Source: Umezawaea endophytica (lineage in GTDB: Bacteria > Actinomycetota > Actinomycetes > Mycobacteriales > Pseudonocardiaceae). From it: DNA of 64,000 nucleotides. The notes beneath the pieces are model-generated. The model was not told where the DNA came from, made no database searches, and was given only the letters and a program-made list of their open reading frames with translations. The DNA is taken from the NCBI RefSeq assembly GCF_025061645.1, contig NZ_JANYMP010000021.1:80494-144493 (forward strand), given 5' to 3'. Both the position numbers and the translations under genes were made by a program. Shown one piece after another: positions 32,442 to 42,133 of the stretch (the first letter of the stretch is position 1; each line of letters begins with the position of its first letter).

Positions 32442-33512
32442 CTAGAAGTTGAACTGGTCGATGTTGCTCGCGGTGAACTCCGTCGGCGGGCCGAGCACCA
32501 GCTCGCCCTTGGCCCCGAGGGTGTAGTCGCCGAGGTCGCCCGCCTTGAACTTCTCGCCCTCGGCGCCGGTGATCTGGCCGGACGCGAGCGCGCCCGCGGC
32601 GTAGACGGCCAGGTAGCCGAGCTTGCTCGGGTCCCACAGCGCGAACGACTTGACGGTGCCGTCCTTGACGTAGTCGCGCATCTGGTTCGGCGTGCCCAGA
32701 CCGGTCAGCGCGACCTTGCCCTTGTACTCGGAGGAGCTGAGGTAGCGGGCCGCGGCGGCGACACCGACGGTGGTCGGCGAGATGATGCCCTTGAGGTTCG
32801 GGTGCGCCTGGAGCAGGCCCTGCGTCTTCTGGAACGAGGTCTGGTCGTCGTCGTTGCCGTAGGCCGTCTCCACGAGCTTGAGGCCCGCGTTGGCGGGCTT
32901 GGCCAACTCGGTCTTCATGATCTCGATCCAGGCGTTCTGGTTGGTGGCGTTGGGGGTCGCCGACAGGATCGCGATCTCCCCCTGGCCACCGGTCGCGTCG
33001 GCGATCATCTTCACCTGGATGGTGGCGATCTCCTGCGTGGTGGCCTGGTTGACGAACACGTCGCGCGCGTCGGGCGCGGCGTCGGAGTCGAACGTGACGA
33101 CCTTGACCCCCTGCGACCGCGCGGTCTTCAACGCGGGCGCGACGGCGTTGGCGTCGTTGGCCGACAGCACGAGCGCGTTCTGCTTCTGCTGCGCGGCGGT
33201 GTTGATGTAGGTGACCTGGGAGGAGGCGCTGGCCTCCGACGGGCCGGTCGCCTTCAGCTCGGCCTTGATCGCCGACGCGGCCTCGTCCGATCCCTTCTGC
33301 GCCACGGTGAAGTACGGGTTGTTCACCGCCTTGGGCAGGAAGGTGATCTTCAAGCCCTCCTTGATCTTCGCGTTCGGGTCGGCGGCGCCGGTGCTGCCCG
33401 CCGCCGGGGCGTTGGACTGGGCGCTGTTCTTGCTGGTGCCGCTGCACCCGGCCAGCGCGACCGCGCCGGACAGCAGCAGCACCAGCGTGGTGACCGCGGG
33501 GCGTGGGGTCAT
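32442..33512 (-). CDS. rhaS: rhamnose ABC transporter substrate-binding lipoprotein
   Basis: The 356-residue protein has a lipoprotein signal with lipobox LAGC at about residue 23 and a type I periplasmic-binding fold with ITFLPKAVNNPYFTVAQKG and VALTGLGTPNQMRDYVKDG, as in rhamnose and autoinducer-2-type binding proteins. The ATG overlaps the stop codon of the upstream permease gene (ATGA). It lies next to the rhamnose isomerase gene, supporting rhamnose as ligand; AI-2-like sugars are the alternative. Confidence 0.88.
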   Translation of the reverse strand: MTPRPAVTTLVLLLSGAVALAGCSGTSKNSAQSNAPAAGSTGAADPNAKIKEGLKITFLPKAVNNPYFTVAQKGSDEAASAIKAELKATGPSEASASSQVTYINTAAQQKQNALVLSANDANAVAPALKTARSQGVKVVTFDSDAAPDARDVFVNQATTQEIATIQVKMIADATGGQGEIAILSATPNATNQNAWIEIMKTELAKPANAGLKLVETAYGNDDDQTSFQKTQGLLQAHPNLKGIISPTTVGVAAAARYLSSSEYKGKVALTGLGTPNQMRDYVKDGTVKSFALWDPSKLGYLAVYAAGALASGQITGAEGEKFKAGDLGDYTLGAKGELVLGPPTEFTASNIDQFNF

Positions 33513-34477
33513 GGTGATCGCCTTCCTGTGCTTGACGTTCGAACGCGGGCCGTCAGCGCCGGCGCGAGCACGCTCACCAGGAGCAGCAGGCCGGTCACGA
33601 CGGTGAGGATCTCGGTGGAGACGTCGTCGAGGATGAGGACGTTGCGCAGCCCGCCGAGCAGGAGCACTCCGGCGAGCACACCGCCCAGCGTTCCGCGTCC
33701 GCCGAAGATGGAGACGCCGCCGAGGAGGACGGCGGCGACGACCGCGAGTTCCAGGCCGACTCCGTTGTCGGCGCGGGCACTGGAGAAGCGGAACGTGTAG
33801 ACGATCCCGGCCAGCGCGGACATCGCGCCGGTCAGGACGAACAGCGTGAGCTTGACCCGCTTGACCCGGATGCCGGAGAAGCGGGCGCCTTCCTCGTTGG
33901 AGCCGATCGCGTAGACGGAGCGGCCGAACGAGCTGCTGTGCAGGATGACCGCGAACGCGACGGCGAGCACCGCGCACAGCAGGATCGGCCACGGCAGCCA
34001 GGTGCCGGGGACGGGGGTGGTGCCGAAATCGGTGAAGCTGCTGGGGAAGTCGGCCACGGCCCGGTCGCCGAGCACGACGAGCGCCAGGCCGCGGTACAGC
34101 GCCAGGGTGCCGATCGTGACGGCCAGCGACGGCAGGCCGAGCCGGGTGACCAGCAGGCCGTTGACCGCGCCGCACACCGCTCCGAGCACGATCACCGTCG
34201 GCAGGATCGCCTCCAGCGTCCAGCCCGCGTCCCACAGCTCGCCGATGACCGCGCTGGACAGGCCCAGCACCGACGCGACGGACAGGTCGATCTCGCCGGA
34301 CACCACGACGAGCGTGAGCGGCAGCGCGATCAGCGCGACCTCGCCGATGTCCAGGCCGAGGTAGAACAGGTTGCCGCCGTCGAGGAACGCACCACCGGTG
34401 CGGATCTGGCCGACGACCGCCACGAGGACCAGGAGAGCGACCAGCGCGGTCTCCCAGCGGGCGAACCGCTCAAGCAT
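33509..34477 (-). CDS. rhamnose ABC transporter permease 2
   Basis: The 322-residue protein has about eight to ten hydrophobic segments and the BPD_transp_2 pattern (GEIDLSVASVLGLSSAVIGE, YAIGSNEEGARFSGI, GGVSIFGGRGTLGGV) of ribose/rhamnose-type permeases. ATG at 34477 is chosen because GGAAGGAG lies eight bases upstream; a GTG at 34486 would overlap that site. It overlaps both neighbours by a few bases, as expected for stoichiometric complex subunits. Which of the two permeases equals RhaP or RhaQ is uncertain. Confidence 0.88.
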   Translation of the reverse strand: MLERFARWETALVALLVLVAVVGQIRTGGAFLDGGNLFYLGLDIGEVALIALPLTLVVVSGEIDLSVASVLGLSSAVIGELWDAGWTLEAILPTVIVLGAVCGAVNGLLVTRLGLPSLAVTIGTLALYRGLALVVLGDRAVADFPSSFTDFGTTPVPGTWLPWPILLCAVLAVAFAVILHSSSFGRSVYAIGSNEEGARFSGIRVKRVKLTLFVLTGAMSALAGIVYTFRFSSARADNGVGLELAVVAAVLLGGVSIFGGRGTLGGVLAGVLLLGGLRNVLILDDVSTEILTVVTGLLLLVSVLAPALTARVRTSSTGRRSP

Positions 34478-35486
34478 CGTGGTCACTCCTTCCGCGCAGC
34501 TCCCTGGCGAGCCTCAGCGCCAGAAGCCGGTCGACGGTGATGGCGCCGATGAGCAGGGCGCCGCTGATGGCCTGCTGCCAGAACGCCGGGATGCGCAGCA
34601 CGACCAGGCAGCTCGCGATCGTGCCGAGCAGCAGCGCGCCCAGCGCCGCGCCGACGACCGTGCCGGAGCCGCCGAAGATCGCCACGCCGCCGACGACGAC
34701 CGCCGCGACCACCTGGAGTTCCAGGCCGGTGCCCGCCGCCGCGTCGACCGTGCCGTAGCGGGCGACCCACAGCGCGCCCGCCAGGCCCGCGACGGCGCCG
34801 GACAGCAGGAACGCGGTGAACACCCGGCGCGGCACCGGGATGCCCGCCAGCACGGCGGCCTCCGGGTTGGAGCCGATCGCGTAGAGGTCGCGGCCGGAGC
34901 GGTAGGAGCGCAGGTACAGCGCGGCGGCCGCGACCACCGCGAGGGTGATCAGGACGAGCACCGGGACGCCGAACAGCCTGCCGTTGCCCAGGTCCAGCAG
35001 CTCGTCCGGCAGGTTGGACGCGTTGATCTGCGTGCCCTGCGCCAGCGCGAAGTCGACGCCGCGGAAGACGTAGAGCGTGCCGAGCGTGACGACGAGGCTG
35101 GGCACCCTGCCGACCGCGACCAGCAGGCCGTTGACGACCCCGCACACCAGGCCGACTCCGACGCCGACGAGCAGGCCGAGCACGATCGGGGTGTCCGGGT
35201 GGTCGGCGAACGTCTGCGCCGTCAGGAACGCCGAGAGCCCCAGCGTGGAGCCGACGGACAGGTCGACGTTGCGGGTCACCACCACGAGCGTCTGGCCCGC
35301 CGCGAGGACGGCCACGACGGAGGCGTTGAGCAGCAGGTCGCGGATGCCCTGCGCCTCCACGAACCGCGGGTTGACGAAGGCGGTCGGGATGATCACCAGC
35401 GCGAGCGCCACGACGATGCCCAGTTCACGGGCCCGGCCGACCAGGTCGGCGATCCGGCGGGCGCGCGAGGGCGCGACGGTGGTCAC
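34470..35486 (-). CDS. rhamnose ABC transporter permease 1
   Basis: The 338-residue membrane protein has the same sugar-permease pattern ([47 protein letters not shown]). The GTG start overlaps the ATPase stop as GTGA, and its own stop overlaps the next permease start by eight bases. It forms the channel with permease 2. Confidence 0.88.
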   Translation of the reverse strand: MTTVAPSRARRIADLVGRARELGIVVALALVIIPTAFVNPRFVEAQGIRDLLLNASVVAVLAAGQTLVVVTRNVDLSVGSTLGLSAFLTAQTFADHPDTPIVLGLLVGVGVGLVCGVVNGLLVAVGRVPSLVVTLGTLYVFRGVDFALAQGTQINASNLPDELLDLGNGRLFGVPVLVLITLAVVAAAALYLRSYRSGRDLYAIGSNPEAAVLAGIPVPRRVFTAFLLSGAVAGLAGALWVARYGTVDAAAGTGLELQVVAAVVVGGVAIFGGSGTVVGAALGALLLGTIASCLVVLRIPAFWQQAISGALLIGAITVDRLLALRLARELRGRSDHDA

Positions 35487-36997
35487 GAGACCACCCCCGG
35501 CCTGCCCGCGGCGGCCAGCGCGACCCGTTCCTCGGTCGCGTCCGCACGGGGGATGTCGTCCACGAGTCTGCCCTCGTGCATGACGAGCACCCGGTCGGCC
35601 ATGCCTAGCACCTCGGGCAGCTCCGAGGAGATCATCAGCACCGCCACGCCCTCCCCGGCCAGTTCGGACAGCAGCCGGTGCACCTCGGCCTTGGTGCCGA
35701 CGTCGATGCCGCGGGTGGGCTCGTCGACGATCAGCACGGACGGCCGCCGGGACAGCCACTTGGCGAGCACGACCTTCTGCTGGTTGCCGCCGGACAGCGT
35801 GGCGGCGGGCGCGCCGAGGCGCGCGGTCTTGATGCTCAGCTTGATCGCCCAGTCCTGCGCGAGCCGCCGTTCGGCGCCGCGCGAGAGCAGGCCGAAGCGG
35901 GACAGGCGGCCGAGCGAGGCGAGTGCGACGTTGCGCTCCACCGAGGCGTCCACGACCAGGCCCTGCTGGCGGCGGTCCTCGGGGACGAAGCCGATGCCGG
36001 AGGCCATCGCGGCGGTCGGCGAGCCGAGCTTGAGCGCCTTGCCGTTCACGCGCACCTCGCCCGCGTCGACGGAGTCGATGCCGAACACCGCGCGGGCGAC
36101 CTCGCTGCGGCCCGCGCCGACCAGCCCGGACAGCCCGACGATCTCGCCTGCGCGGACCTGGAACGACACATCGGTGAACACGCCCTCCCTGGTGAGCCTG
36201 CGGACGTCGAGCAGCACCTCGCCCGCCGTGGTGTCCTGCTTGGGGAACAGCGCGGACAGCTCGCGGCCGACCATGCGGCGCACCAGCCCGTCCGGCGTCT
36301 CGCCCTCCAGGGCCCCGTCCCACACGTGCTTGCCGTCGCGCAGCACGGTCGCCCGCTGGCAGAGCGCGAACACCTCGTCGAGCCGGTGGGACACGAACAG
36401 CACGGCGGTGCCCTGGGCGCGCAGCACCTTGACGACATCGAAGAGCCGGTCGACCTCGCGGGCCGACAGCGCGGCGGTCGGCTCGTCCATCACGACCACC
36501 CGCGCGTCGAACGACAGCGCCTTGGCGATCTCGACGACCTGCTGGTCGGCGATGGACAGGCCGCGTGCCGGGCGGACCGGGTCGAGCGCCACGCCGAGCC
36601 GGTCGAACAGGGCGGCGGTGTGCGCGTGCATGGCCTTGGTGTCGATGCGCCGCCCGGTCTTGAGGGGCTGGCGGCCGGTGTAGACGTTCTCCGCGATCGA
36701 CAGGTCCCCGAAGAGCATCGGCTCCTGGTAGATCACCGCGATCCCGGCGGCCCTGGCGTCGGCCGGTCCGGAGAACCGCGTCTCCGCGCCGTCGACCAGC
36801 ACCCGTCCGCTGTCGGGGCGGTGCACGCCCGCGAGGGTCTTGATGAGGGTGGACTTGCCCGCGCCGTTCTCGCCCAGCAGCGCGTGCGCCTCGCCGGGGG
36901 CTAGGGCGAGGGTGACATCGGTCAGGGCCGCGACCGCGCCGAAGGACTTCGAGACGCGGTCGAGCACGACGAGCGGCTGCTCCTGGGGCAGGTCCAC
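35483..36997 (-). CDS. rhaT: rhamnose ABC transporter double ATPase
   Basis: The 504-residue protein has two nucleotide-binding domains as in ribose/rhamnose importers. The first has Walker [10 protein letters not shown], signature LSIADQQ (degenerate, common in this family) and Walker [13 protein letters not shown]. The second lacks a canonical Walker A (GLVGAGRSE) but has LSGGNQQK and [12 protein letters not shown]. The GTG start at 36997 has GGAG six bases upstream; an ATG at 37030 overlaps the palindrome TGAAACGTTTCA and is less likely. It is the first gene of the operon. The symbol follows Rhizobium usage and is tentative. Confidence 0.88.
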   Translation of the reverse strand: MDLPQEQPLVVLDRVSKSFGAVAALTDVTLALAPGEAHALLGENGAGKSTLIKTLAGVHRPDSGRVLVDGAETRFSGPADARAAGIAVIYQEPMLFGDLSIAENVYTGRQPLKTGRRIDTKAMHAHTAALFDRLGVALDPVRPARGLSIADQQVVEIAKALSFDARVVVMDEPTAALSAREVDRLFDVVKVLRAQGTAVLFVSHRLDEVFALCQRATVLRDGKHVWDGALEGETPDGLVRRMVGRELSALFPKQDTTAGEVLLDVRRLTREGVFTDVSFQVRAGEIVGLSGLVGAGRSEVARAVFGIDSVDAGEVRVNGKALKLGSPTAAMASGIGFVPEDRRQQGLVVDASVERNVALASLGRLSRFGLLSRGAERRLAQDWAIKLSIKTARLGAPAATLSGGNQQKVVLAKWLSRRPSVLIVDEPTRGIDVGTKAEVHRLLSELAGEGVAVLMISSELPEVLGMADRVLVMHEGRLVDDIPRADATEERVALAAAGRPGVVS

Positions 36998-37017
36998 ACA
37001 CGACTCCCGGTACGTGA

Positions 37018-37029
37018 TGAAACGTTTCA
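37018..37029. promoter_or_regulatory. LacI-type operator candidate before the rhamnose operon
   Basis: TGAAACGTTTCA is a perfect 12-base palindrome centred 27 bases before the ATPase start codon, of the form typical for LacI-family operators with a central CG. It probably binds the rhamnose LacI protein. Confidence 0.65.
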
Positions 37030-37093
37030 ATCATCAGGCGTAAGGGAGTGTGCTACGCGTCACATGCGCTGTCAATGGTGCGAACGGACCAGC

Positions 37094-37246
37094 CTAAGCG
37101 CGGCGTTCGGCTCTCTCGGATCTCGACCGCGGCGACTCCTGGTGCTCGGGACGGCGGTCGGCGGGCTCGTGCGGCTCCTGAACGGCGGGGTCGCCGTGCT
37201 TGGCGACGAGCGAGGTGTAGATCGGGTGCGGGTCCGGCTGCGTCAA
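37094..37246 (-). CDS. small conserved-looking protein of 50 residues
   Basis: This 50-residue hydrophilic protein begins at TTG with a perfect AGGAGG ribosome site seven bases upstream. It opens with TQPDPHPIYTSLVAKHGDPA and ends in a basic, Arg-rich tail (SRSERAERRA). The N-terminal half looks like a folded or conserved segment, the rest disordered. No domain is recognised. It stands alone between the rhamnose operon and the LysR gene, transcribed toward the operon start. Support comes from the ribosome site and protein-like composition. Confidence 0.5.
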   Translation of the reverse strand: MTQPDPHPIYTSLVAKHGDPAVQEPHEPADRRPEHQESPRSRSERAERRA

Positions 37247-37709
37247 GGGGAAACCTCCTGGCACTCGTGGTCGGGATCGCCGCAGGTGGGTACCTGTCCA
37301 CAGGCGACACCGCACATCCTGCGCCGCGATACCGTCATCCGCAGGCCATCCGGCCGAAACAGGGGTGGGCCGGATGATCGAGGTCAACCGGTTCAGCCAG
37401 TCGGCCGCCCAGGTGAGTCATCGTGGGCCGTTTGCCCCATTCGGCGGCGTGGTTAAGGGCTTAACCCAGCGCCCGTCAACGTCTTTCACACCTGGACGAA
37501 TAGGGTTTACCGACCTCCTGCCCGCCAGAGGGCCCCGCGTGGCCTGGTCTTCCGGCTCCTCTCGCTGCTCGACGGCGGTATTCACCGAACTGATGGGGAT
37601 CTCACTAGCTTCCTGCTGGTGATCACGATTCGGGCAAGGAGCCGGTGTCGGCTCGGACGACCGTCGTGGACGGGCTGCGCCACGCTGTCCCGACACCGGC
37701 GGGCACCGT
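37247..37709. other. non-coding region with one short palindrome
   Basis: No gene is supported in these 463 bases. A small perfect inverted repeat, GGTTAAGGGCTTAACC, lies at 37451-37466 and may be a regulator site; no other structure stood out. Confidence 0.4.
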
Positions 37710-38675
37710 TCACCTAGCGGTGGGCGGCTGGCCGGTGCCCGCCCCTCCGGACGGCCGGAGCACCCGACGCACGGCGCCCCGCAGCCACTGGTGGGCCCCG
37801 TCGGCGGTGTGGCGCGGGTGCCAGGCCATCCCGATCACCAGCGGGGGCAGCGGCAGCGGGATGTCCAGCAGGCTCAGTCCCAGCGAGCGCGCCGCGTCGC
37901 CCAGCGGCGAGGGCGGCTCGCCCGGCAGCGCGGTCGGCACCAGGCAGACCACGTCCTCCACCGCGGCCAGCGCCATCGCCGCCAGGTGCCCGGACAGGAC
38001 GACGCCGACCCGCCTGCTGAGCCCCTGCTCGGCCAGTGCCGCGTCCAGCGGGCCGGTGAAGCGGCCCCGGCGGCTGACCGCCACGTGCTCGGCCGCGGCC
38101 AGGTCGGCGGGTGTCGGGGTGCGCCCGGCGAGCGGGTGCGCGGCCCGGACGCCCGCCGCCATCCGCAGCGTGACCAGCTCCTCGACCCTGGTCTCCGGGT
38201 CGACGTGGTCGATGACGCCGATCTCCAGGTCGACCCGGCCCTCGCGCAGCGCGGGACCCGCCTCCCACTCCTCGGCCAGCACCCGCAGCGAGACGCCCGG
38301 CGCCTGACGCCTGGCCAGCGCGAGCAGGCCCGGTGCCAGCGCCGCGCCGACCACGTCCGCCGCCTGCACGGTGAACGTGCGCCGCAGTGCGGCGGGGTCG
38401 ATCCCCCCGCTCGGGGCGAGCAGCGCCCCCAGCGCGCGCACCACCGCGGCGGCCTCGTCCCGGAGTTCCTCGGCGCGGGGCGTGGGCACCATCTCCTGCC
38501 CCGCCCGCACCAGCAGCGGGTCCTGGAGCACCCGGCGCAGCCTGGCCAGGACGCGGCTCATCGCGGCGGGGGACGTGTGCAGCCGCGCGGCGGCACGGGT
38601 GACGCTCTGCTCGGTCAGCAGGGCGTCCAGCGCGACGGCGAGGTTGGCGTCGAGCCTCGGAGAAGAGCTGCTCAT
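37710..38675 (-). CDS. LysR family transcriptional regulator
   Basis: The 321-residue protein has a LysR winged helix at residues 10-65 (LDALLTEQSVTRAAARLHTSPAAMSRVLARLR) and a periplasmic-binding-like effector domain. The region with key turn SPAAMSRVL is normal. It is divergent from the NmrA-type reductase gene with 114 bases between starts, the usual arrangement in which a LysR protein controls its neighbour. The effector is unknown. Confidence 0.88.
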   Translation of the reverse strand: MSSSSPRLDANLAVALDALLTEQSVTRAAARLHTSPAAMSRVLARLRRVLQDPLLVRAGQEMVPTPRAEELRDEAAAVVRALGALLAPSGGIDPAALRRTFTVQAADVVGAALAPGLLALARRQAPGVSLRVLAEEWEAGPALREGRVDLEIGVIDHVDPETRVEELVTLRMAAGVRAAHPLAGRTPTPADLAAAEHVAVSRRGRFTGPLDAALAEQGLSRRVGVVLSGHLAAMALAAVEDVVCLVPTALPGEPPSPLGDAARSLGLSLLDIPLPLPPLVIGMAWHPRHTADGAHQWLRGAVRRVLRPSGGAGTGQPPTAR

Positions 38676-38789
38676 CGAAGTTATTCCGTTCCAGGCAATG
38701 ATCTGATGCTGAAGTTCCCATTGTGGCAACACGGGCCGGGTCCACACGATGGAGGAGTCACACCGATCCGACACAGACCGCGAGGTTCC

Positions 38790-39707
38790 ATGATCGTCAT
38801 CACCGCTCCCACCGGGAACATCGGCGGGCGACTGCTGTCCCTGCTGGTCGAGGCCGCGCCCGCACGCGGAGAGGAGCTGCGCGTCGTGGTCCGCGATCCC
38901 GCCCGGCTCCCCGAGGCCGTGCGCGGGCAGGTCGAGGTGGTCACCGGCTCGCACGGCGACGCCGCGACCGTCGAGCGCGCCTTCGACGGGGCCGACGCCG
39001 TGTTCTGGCTGGTGCCGCCGGACGGCTCGGTCACGCCGGACGAGGGGTTCAGCGGCTTCACCCGCCCGGCCGCGAAGGCGTTCGCCACCCACGGCGTCGG
39101 CCACGTGGTCGGCGTCTCGGCGCTCGGCCGCGGCACCCCGCAGGCCGCCCACGCCGGGCTGGTCACCGCCTCGCTGGCCGTGGACGACCTCATCGCGGGT
39201 TCCGGCGTCGCCTACCGGGCGCTGGCCAACCCGTCCTTCTACGAGAACCTGCTGGAGGAGGCCGACTCGATCCGCGAGCACGGCGTCTTCACCGACACCG
39301 TCGCGGCGGACCGCCCGGCCCCGCTGGTGGCCGTCGCCGACATCGCCGCGACGGCGGCCGGGCTGCTGCTCGACCGCTCCTGGACCGGCGTCGGCAGCGT
39401 CCCGGTGCTCGGCCCGCAGGACCTGTCGCCGGACGACCTGGCCCGCATCATGACCGAGGAGCTGGGCCGTTCGGTCCGCTACCGGCGCCAGACGCTCGAC
39501 GAGCTGCGGTCCGACCTGCTCGGCCACGGGCTCGACGAGGCGTTCGTCGAGGGCGTGGTCGACATGAAGCGCGCCAAGGACCAGGGCCTGGACTCGGGCG
39601 TCGACCGCTCGACGCAGGCGGGCCCGGCCACCGGGTTCGCCCAGTGGTGCGCCCAGACCCTCAAGCCCGCCATCCTCACCGCACCGGAGGCAACCCATGC
39701 CCGCTGA
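38790..39707 (+). CDS. NmrA-type NAD(P)-binding protein
   Basis: The 305-residue protein is an atypical SDR of the NmrA group. The nucleotide motif [11 protein letters not shown] lies at residues 5-15 and no catalytic Tyr-x3-Lys is obvious. [16 protein letters not shown] is typical of the family, which includes azoreductase-like enzymes and redox sensors. The ATG at 38790 follows GAGG. Its end overlaps the darcynin-family gene by 11 bases. LysR control is likely. Confidence 0.85.
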   Translation: MIVITAPTGNIGGRLLSLLVEAAPARGEELRVVVRDPARLPEAVRGQVEVVTGSHGDAATVERAFDGADAVFWLVPPDGSVTPDEGFSGFTRPAAKAFATHGVGHVVGVSALGRGTPQAAHAGLVTASLAVDDLIAGSGVAYRALANPSFYENLLEEADSIREHGVFTDTVAADRPAPLVAVADIAATAAGLLLDRSWTGVGSVPVLGPQDLSPDDLARIMTEELGRSVRYRRQTLDELRSDLLGHGLDEAFVEGVVDMKRAKDQGLDSGVDRSTQAGPATGFAQWCAQTLKPAILTAPEATHAR

Positions 39708-40062
39708 GCGAACCGAGTCGCCGATCACCGCGTTCATCCTGGTCAAGACCACGCCCGAGTGGCTGGCGATGACCGTGGCCGACCGCGTCCAGGCCTTCAC
39801 CACTCAGGTCGTCCCGGTGGTCGAGGCCCGCACCCGCGGCGTCCGCTCCCGCTTCTACGACACGGAGTTCTACTCGGCGCGGGTCACCGACGTCTGGGTC
39901 TGGGAGGCGGACGACCACGACGCCTACCGGCTGCTGATCGACGCGCTGCGCGAGACCCCGTTCTGGGACCGCTACTTCACCGTCGTGGACCTGCTCGTGG
40001 GCATCGAGAACGGCTACGCCCGCACGTACGACCTGGAGCCGGTGGCGACCCTCGCCACCTGA
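39697..40062 (+). CDS. darcynin family protein
   Basis: This 121-residue protein matches the small darcynin family, with [16 protein letters not shown] near the start, [20 protein letters not shown] in the middle and [19 protein letters not shown] toward the end. The pattern suggests a ferredoxin-like alpha/beta barrel monooxygenase fold, but the family has no proven function. It overlaps the NmrA-type gene by 11 bases, so the two are translated together. A joint role in detoxifying a quinone-like compound is a guess. Confidence 0.7.
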   Translation: MPAERTESPITAFILVKTTPEWLAMTVADRVQAFTTQVVPVVEARTRGVRSRFYDTEFYSARVTDVWVWEADDHDAYRLLIDALRETPFWDRYFTVVDLLVGIENGYARTYDLEPVATLAT

Positions 40063-40235
40063 CGCCCCCGCCGACCGGCCGGTGCCACCACCCCGGTGGG
40101 ACACCGGCCGTCGGGTCGCGGATCCCCTGACGACGTCGGCGTTCCCGACCAGTGGACGCGGAGCGCCGCGTCACCGGACCTCCGACCGTCCGCCTGCGAC
40201 AATCACGACGTTCGCCGGACGACGAAGGAGCTTCC

Positions 40236-41255
40236 GTGCCACCCATCTCGGAACCGCTGCGGAAGCTGGGCTTCCTGACCATCGGCCTGTTCGACGAGGC
40301 CGATCCGCGCAAGGGCCACGAGTCGACACTGGAGATCATCGAACTCGGTGAGCGGCTGGGGTTCGACAGCGCCTGGGTGCGGCACCGCCACCTCCAGTAC
40401 GGCGTCTCCTCCCCCGTCGCCGTGCTCGCGGCGGCCACCCAGCGCACGTCGCGCATCGCGCTGGGCACGGCCGTCACGCCGGTCGGCTGGGAGAACCCGC
40501 TGCGGCTGGCCGAGGACCTCGCGACGGTCGACGTGCTGTCCGGCGGCAGGCTCAACCCCGGCGTCAGCGTCGGGCCGCCGATGCACTACGAGCAGGTCAA
40601 GCACGCGCTGTACCCGGACACCGCCGACGTCGAGGACTTCAGCTACGAGCGCGTCCGGCGGCTGCTGGACCTCGTCCGCGGCGAGCCCGCCACCGACTTC
40701 GGCGGTGTCGAGGGGTTCGAGGTGTTCTCCCACCGCGTGCAGCCGCACTCCGAGGGTCTGGGGCGCCGCATGTGGTACGGCGGCGCCAGCCTGCGCTCGG
40801 CGCGGTGGGCGGGCGAGAACGGGATGAACTTCCTGACCAGCAGCGTGGTCAAGGCGGAGGAGTCCGAGGACTTCGCCGAGATCCAGCGCTCGCACGTGCG
40901 GGCGTTCCGCTCCCACCACCCGGACGGCGACCGGGCCCGCGTCTCGCAGGGGCTCGTGGTGATCCCGACCGACAGCGCGACATCGGATCAGCGCGCCAGG
41001 TACGAGGAGTACGCCGCCAAGCGCCTGCCCCGCACCGCCTCCCCGCTGGGCCCGGCGCGGATGCTGTTCGCCCCCGACCTGGTGGGCACGTCGGAGGAGA
41101 TCGCCGAACGCCTCCACGCGCACGCCGGGTTCCAGGAGGTCGACGAGGTCGCGTTCGCCCTGCCGTTCACCTTCGAGCACGACGACTACGTGCAGATCCT
41201 CACCGACATCGCCGAGAAGCTGGGTCCGGCGCTCGGCTGGAAGCCCGAGGCCTAG
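40236..41255 (+). CDS. luciferase-like (LLM class) flavin-dependent oxidoreductase
   Basis: The 339-residue protein is a bacterial-luciferase-fold enzyme (TIM barrel, FMN or F420). LGFLTIGLFDEADPRKG at the start, FDSAWVRHRHLQYG, RIALGTAVTPVGWENPLRLAEDLATVDVLSGGR in segments, and PLGPARMLFAPDLVGTSEEIAERL near the end are all typical. GAAGGAG lies five bases before the GTG start. No flavin reductase partner is nearby and 173 bases separate it from the darcynin gene, so it may be independent. Substrate is not predictable. Confidence 0.85.
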   Translation: MPPISEPLRKLGFLTIGLFDEADPRKGHESTLEIIELGERLGFDSAWVRHRHLQYGVSSPVAVLAAATQRTSRIALGTAVTPVGWENPLRLAEDLATVDVLSGGRLNPGVSVGPPMHYEQVKHALYPDTADVEDFSYERVRRLLDLVRGEPATDFGGVEGFEVFSHRVQPHSEGLGRRMWYGGASLRSARWAGENGMNFLTSSVVKAEESEDFAEIQRSHVRAFRSHHPDGDRARVSQGLVVIPTDSATSDQRARYEEYAAKRLPRTASPLGPARMLFAPDLVGTSEEIAERLHAHAGFQEVDEVAFALPFTFEHDDYVQILTDIAEKLGPALGWKPEA

Positions 41256-41338
41256 CACTCACCCGATCGAGGCTTTCGCGTGTCGTCCACGGCGGGTACC
41301 CGCCCGGTGGGGCAGGCTTCTGCCGTGGGAGGTGCGCC

Positions 41339-41752
41339 GTGGACGTGCGACTGCCTGAGGGACGGCCGGTGGGGTCCCGTTCGCCGTGGGAACTGCGGAT
41401 AGCCGACCAGGACACCGCGCGGGCCGTGCGCCGCGCCGTCCGCGAGTTCTGCCGCCCGTCGGTGTTCGGCGGCCTCCTCGACGACCTGCTGCTCGTGGTG
41501 AGCGAATTGGTCGCGAACACCTACGCGCACACCGAGGGGCCGAGGGTGCTGCGGCTGTCGTTCGTCCGGGGAGGGGTGCTCGTGGAGGTCGGCCAGGCGG
41601 ATTCCGCGCCCGCCCTGCTGTGCTCGCCGCTGCCCTGCCCCAGCCGGGCGTGCGCGCTGCTCGACGGCTTGAGCTCCGGCTGGGGCGTGCTCCCCGACCC
41701 GGACGGCGGCGCGTCCGCGTGGGCGCTGGTGACGCGGTCAGGCCGTCGGTAG
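41339..41752 (+). CDS. HATPase-type anti-sigma/serine kinase (RsbW/SpoIIAB-like)
   Basis: The 137-residue protein has a single GHKL ATP-binding domain: the N-box is DDLLLVVSELVANTYAHTEG with the metal-binding Asn, followed by the short G-box region (SSGWGVLPDPDGGASAWALV). Actinomycetes have many such kinases that bind sigma factors or phosphorylate STAS partners. The GTG start follows GGAGG. The end overlaps the converging STAS gene by 15 bases. With two STAS genes adjacent, it forms a probable partner-switching set; no sigma factor is next to it. Confidence 0.8.
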   Translation: MDVRLPEGRPVGSRSPWELRIADQDTARAVRRAVREFCRPSVFGGLLDDLLLVVSELVANTYAHTEGPRVLRLSFVRGGVLVEVGQADSAPALLCSPLPCPSRACALLDGLSSGWGVLPDPDGGASAWALVTRSGRR

Positions 41753-42121
41753 GACCAGCGCTTCGGCGGTGGTCGGGTAGAGGTCGAGCACGCGTTCCAG
41801 GCTCGTGGCCGCGATCGGCCGCAGGACCCTGCGGTCGGACGCCGCGACCCGCAGGCCGAGCCCGTGCCGCAGGGCGAGTTCGTGGCAGCGCACCAGCATG
41901 TTCAGCCCGGAAGAGTCCACATAGGACACCAGTGTCAGGTCCACCACGACGACGGCGGTCGAGGTGCACGCGGTGGCGGCCTCGACGGCCGCGACGACGT
42001 GGCGTTCGAGGTCCGGAACGGTGTCGAGGTCGAGTTCACCCGAGGCCGCGACCACCACGGCACCCGCGTGGAAGTCGCACCGGACGGTCAGCGGCGGCGA
42101 TTCCTCCGGGCCGCCGTCCAC
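41738..42121 (-). CDS. STAS domain anti-sigma factor antagonist
   Basis: The 127-residue protein is a single STAS domain. The strand-loop LTLVSYVDSSGLNMLVR holds the phosphorylatable serine (DSSG) seen in SpoIIAA/RsbV-type antagonists. It overlaps the kinase gene tail-to-tail and lies 12 bases after a second STAS gene on its own strand. Confidence 0.85.
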   Translation of the reverse strand: MDGGPEESPPLTVRCDFHAGAVVVAASGELDLDTVPDLERHVVAAVEAATACTSTAVVVVDLTLVSYVDSSGLNMLVRCHELALRHGLGLRVAASDRRVLRPIAATSLERVLDLYPTTAEALVLPTA

Positions 42122-42133
42122 GGTGACGGCGAT

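Noticed and set aside
34470-37034. One 854-codon frame joining permease 1 with upstream sequence
   Set aside because: Only the last 338 codons match a permease. The upstream part is an out-of-frame reading of the ATPase gene; the true start is the GTG at 35486.
37418-37696. A 92-codon minus-strand frame before the LysR gene stop
   Set aside because: Proline- and arginine-rich with no ribosome site or conserved segment.
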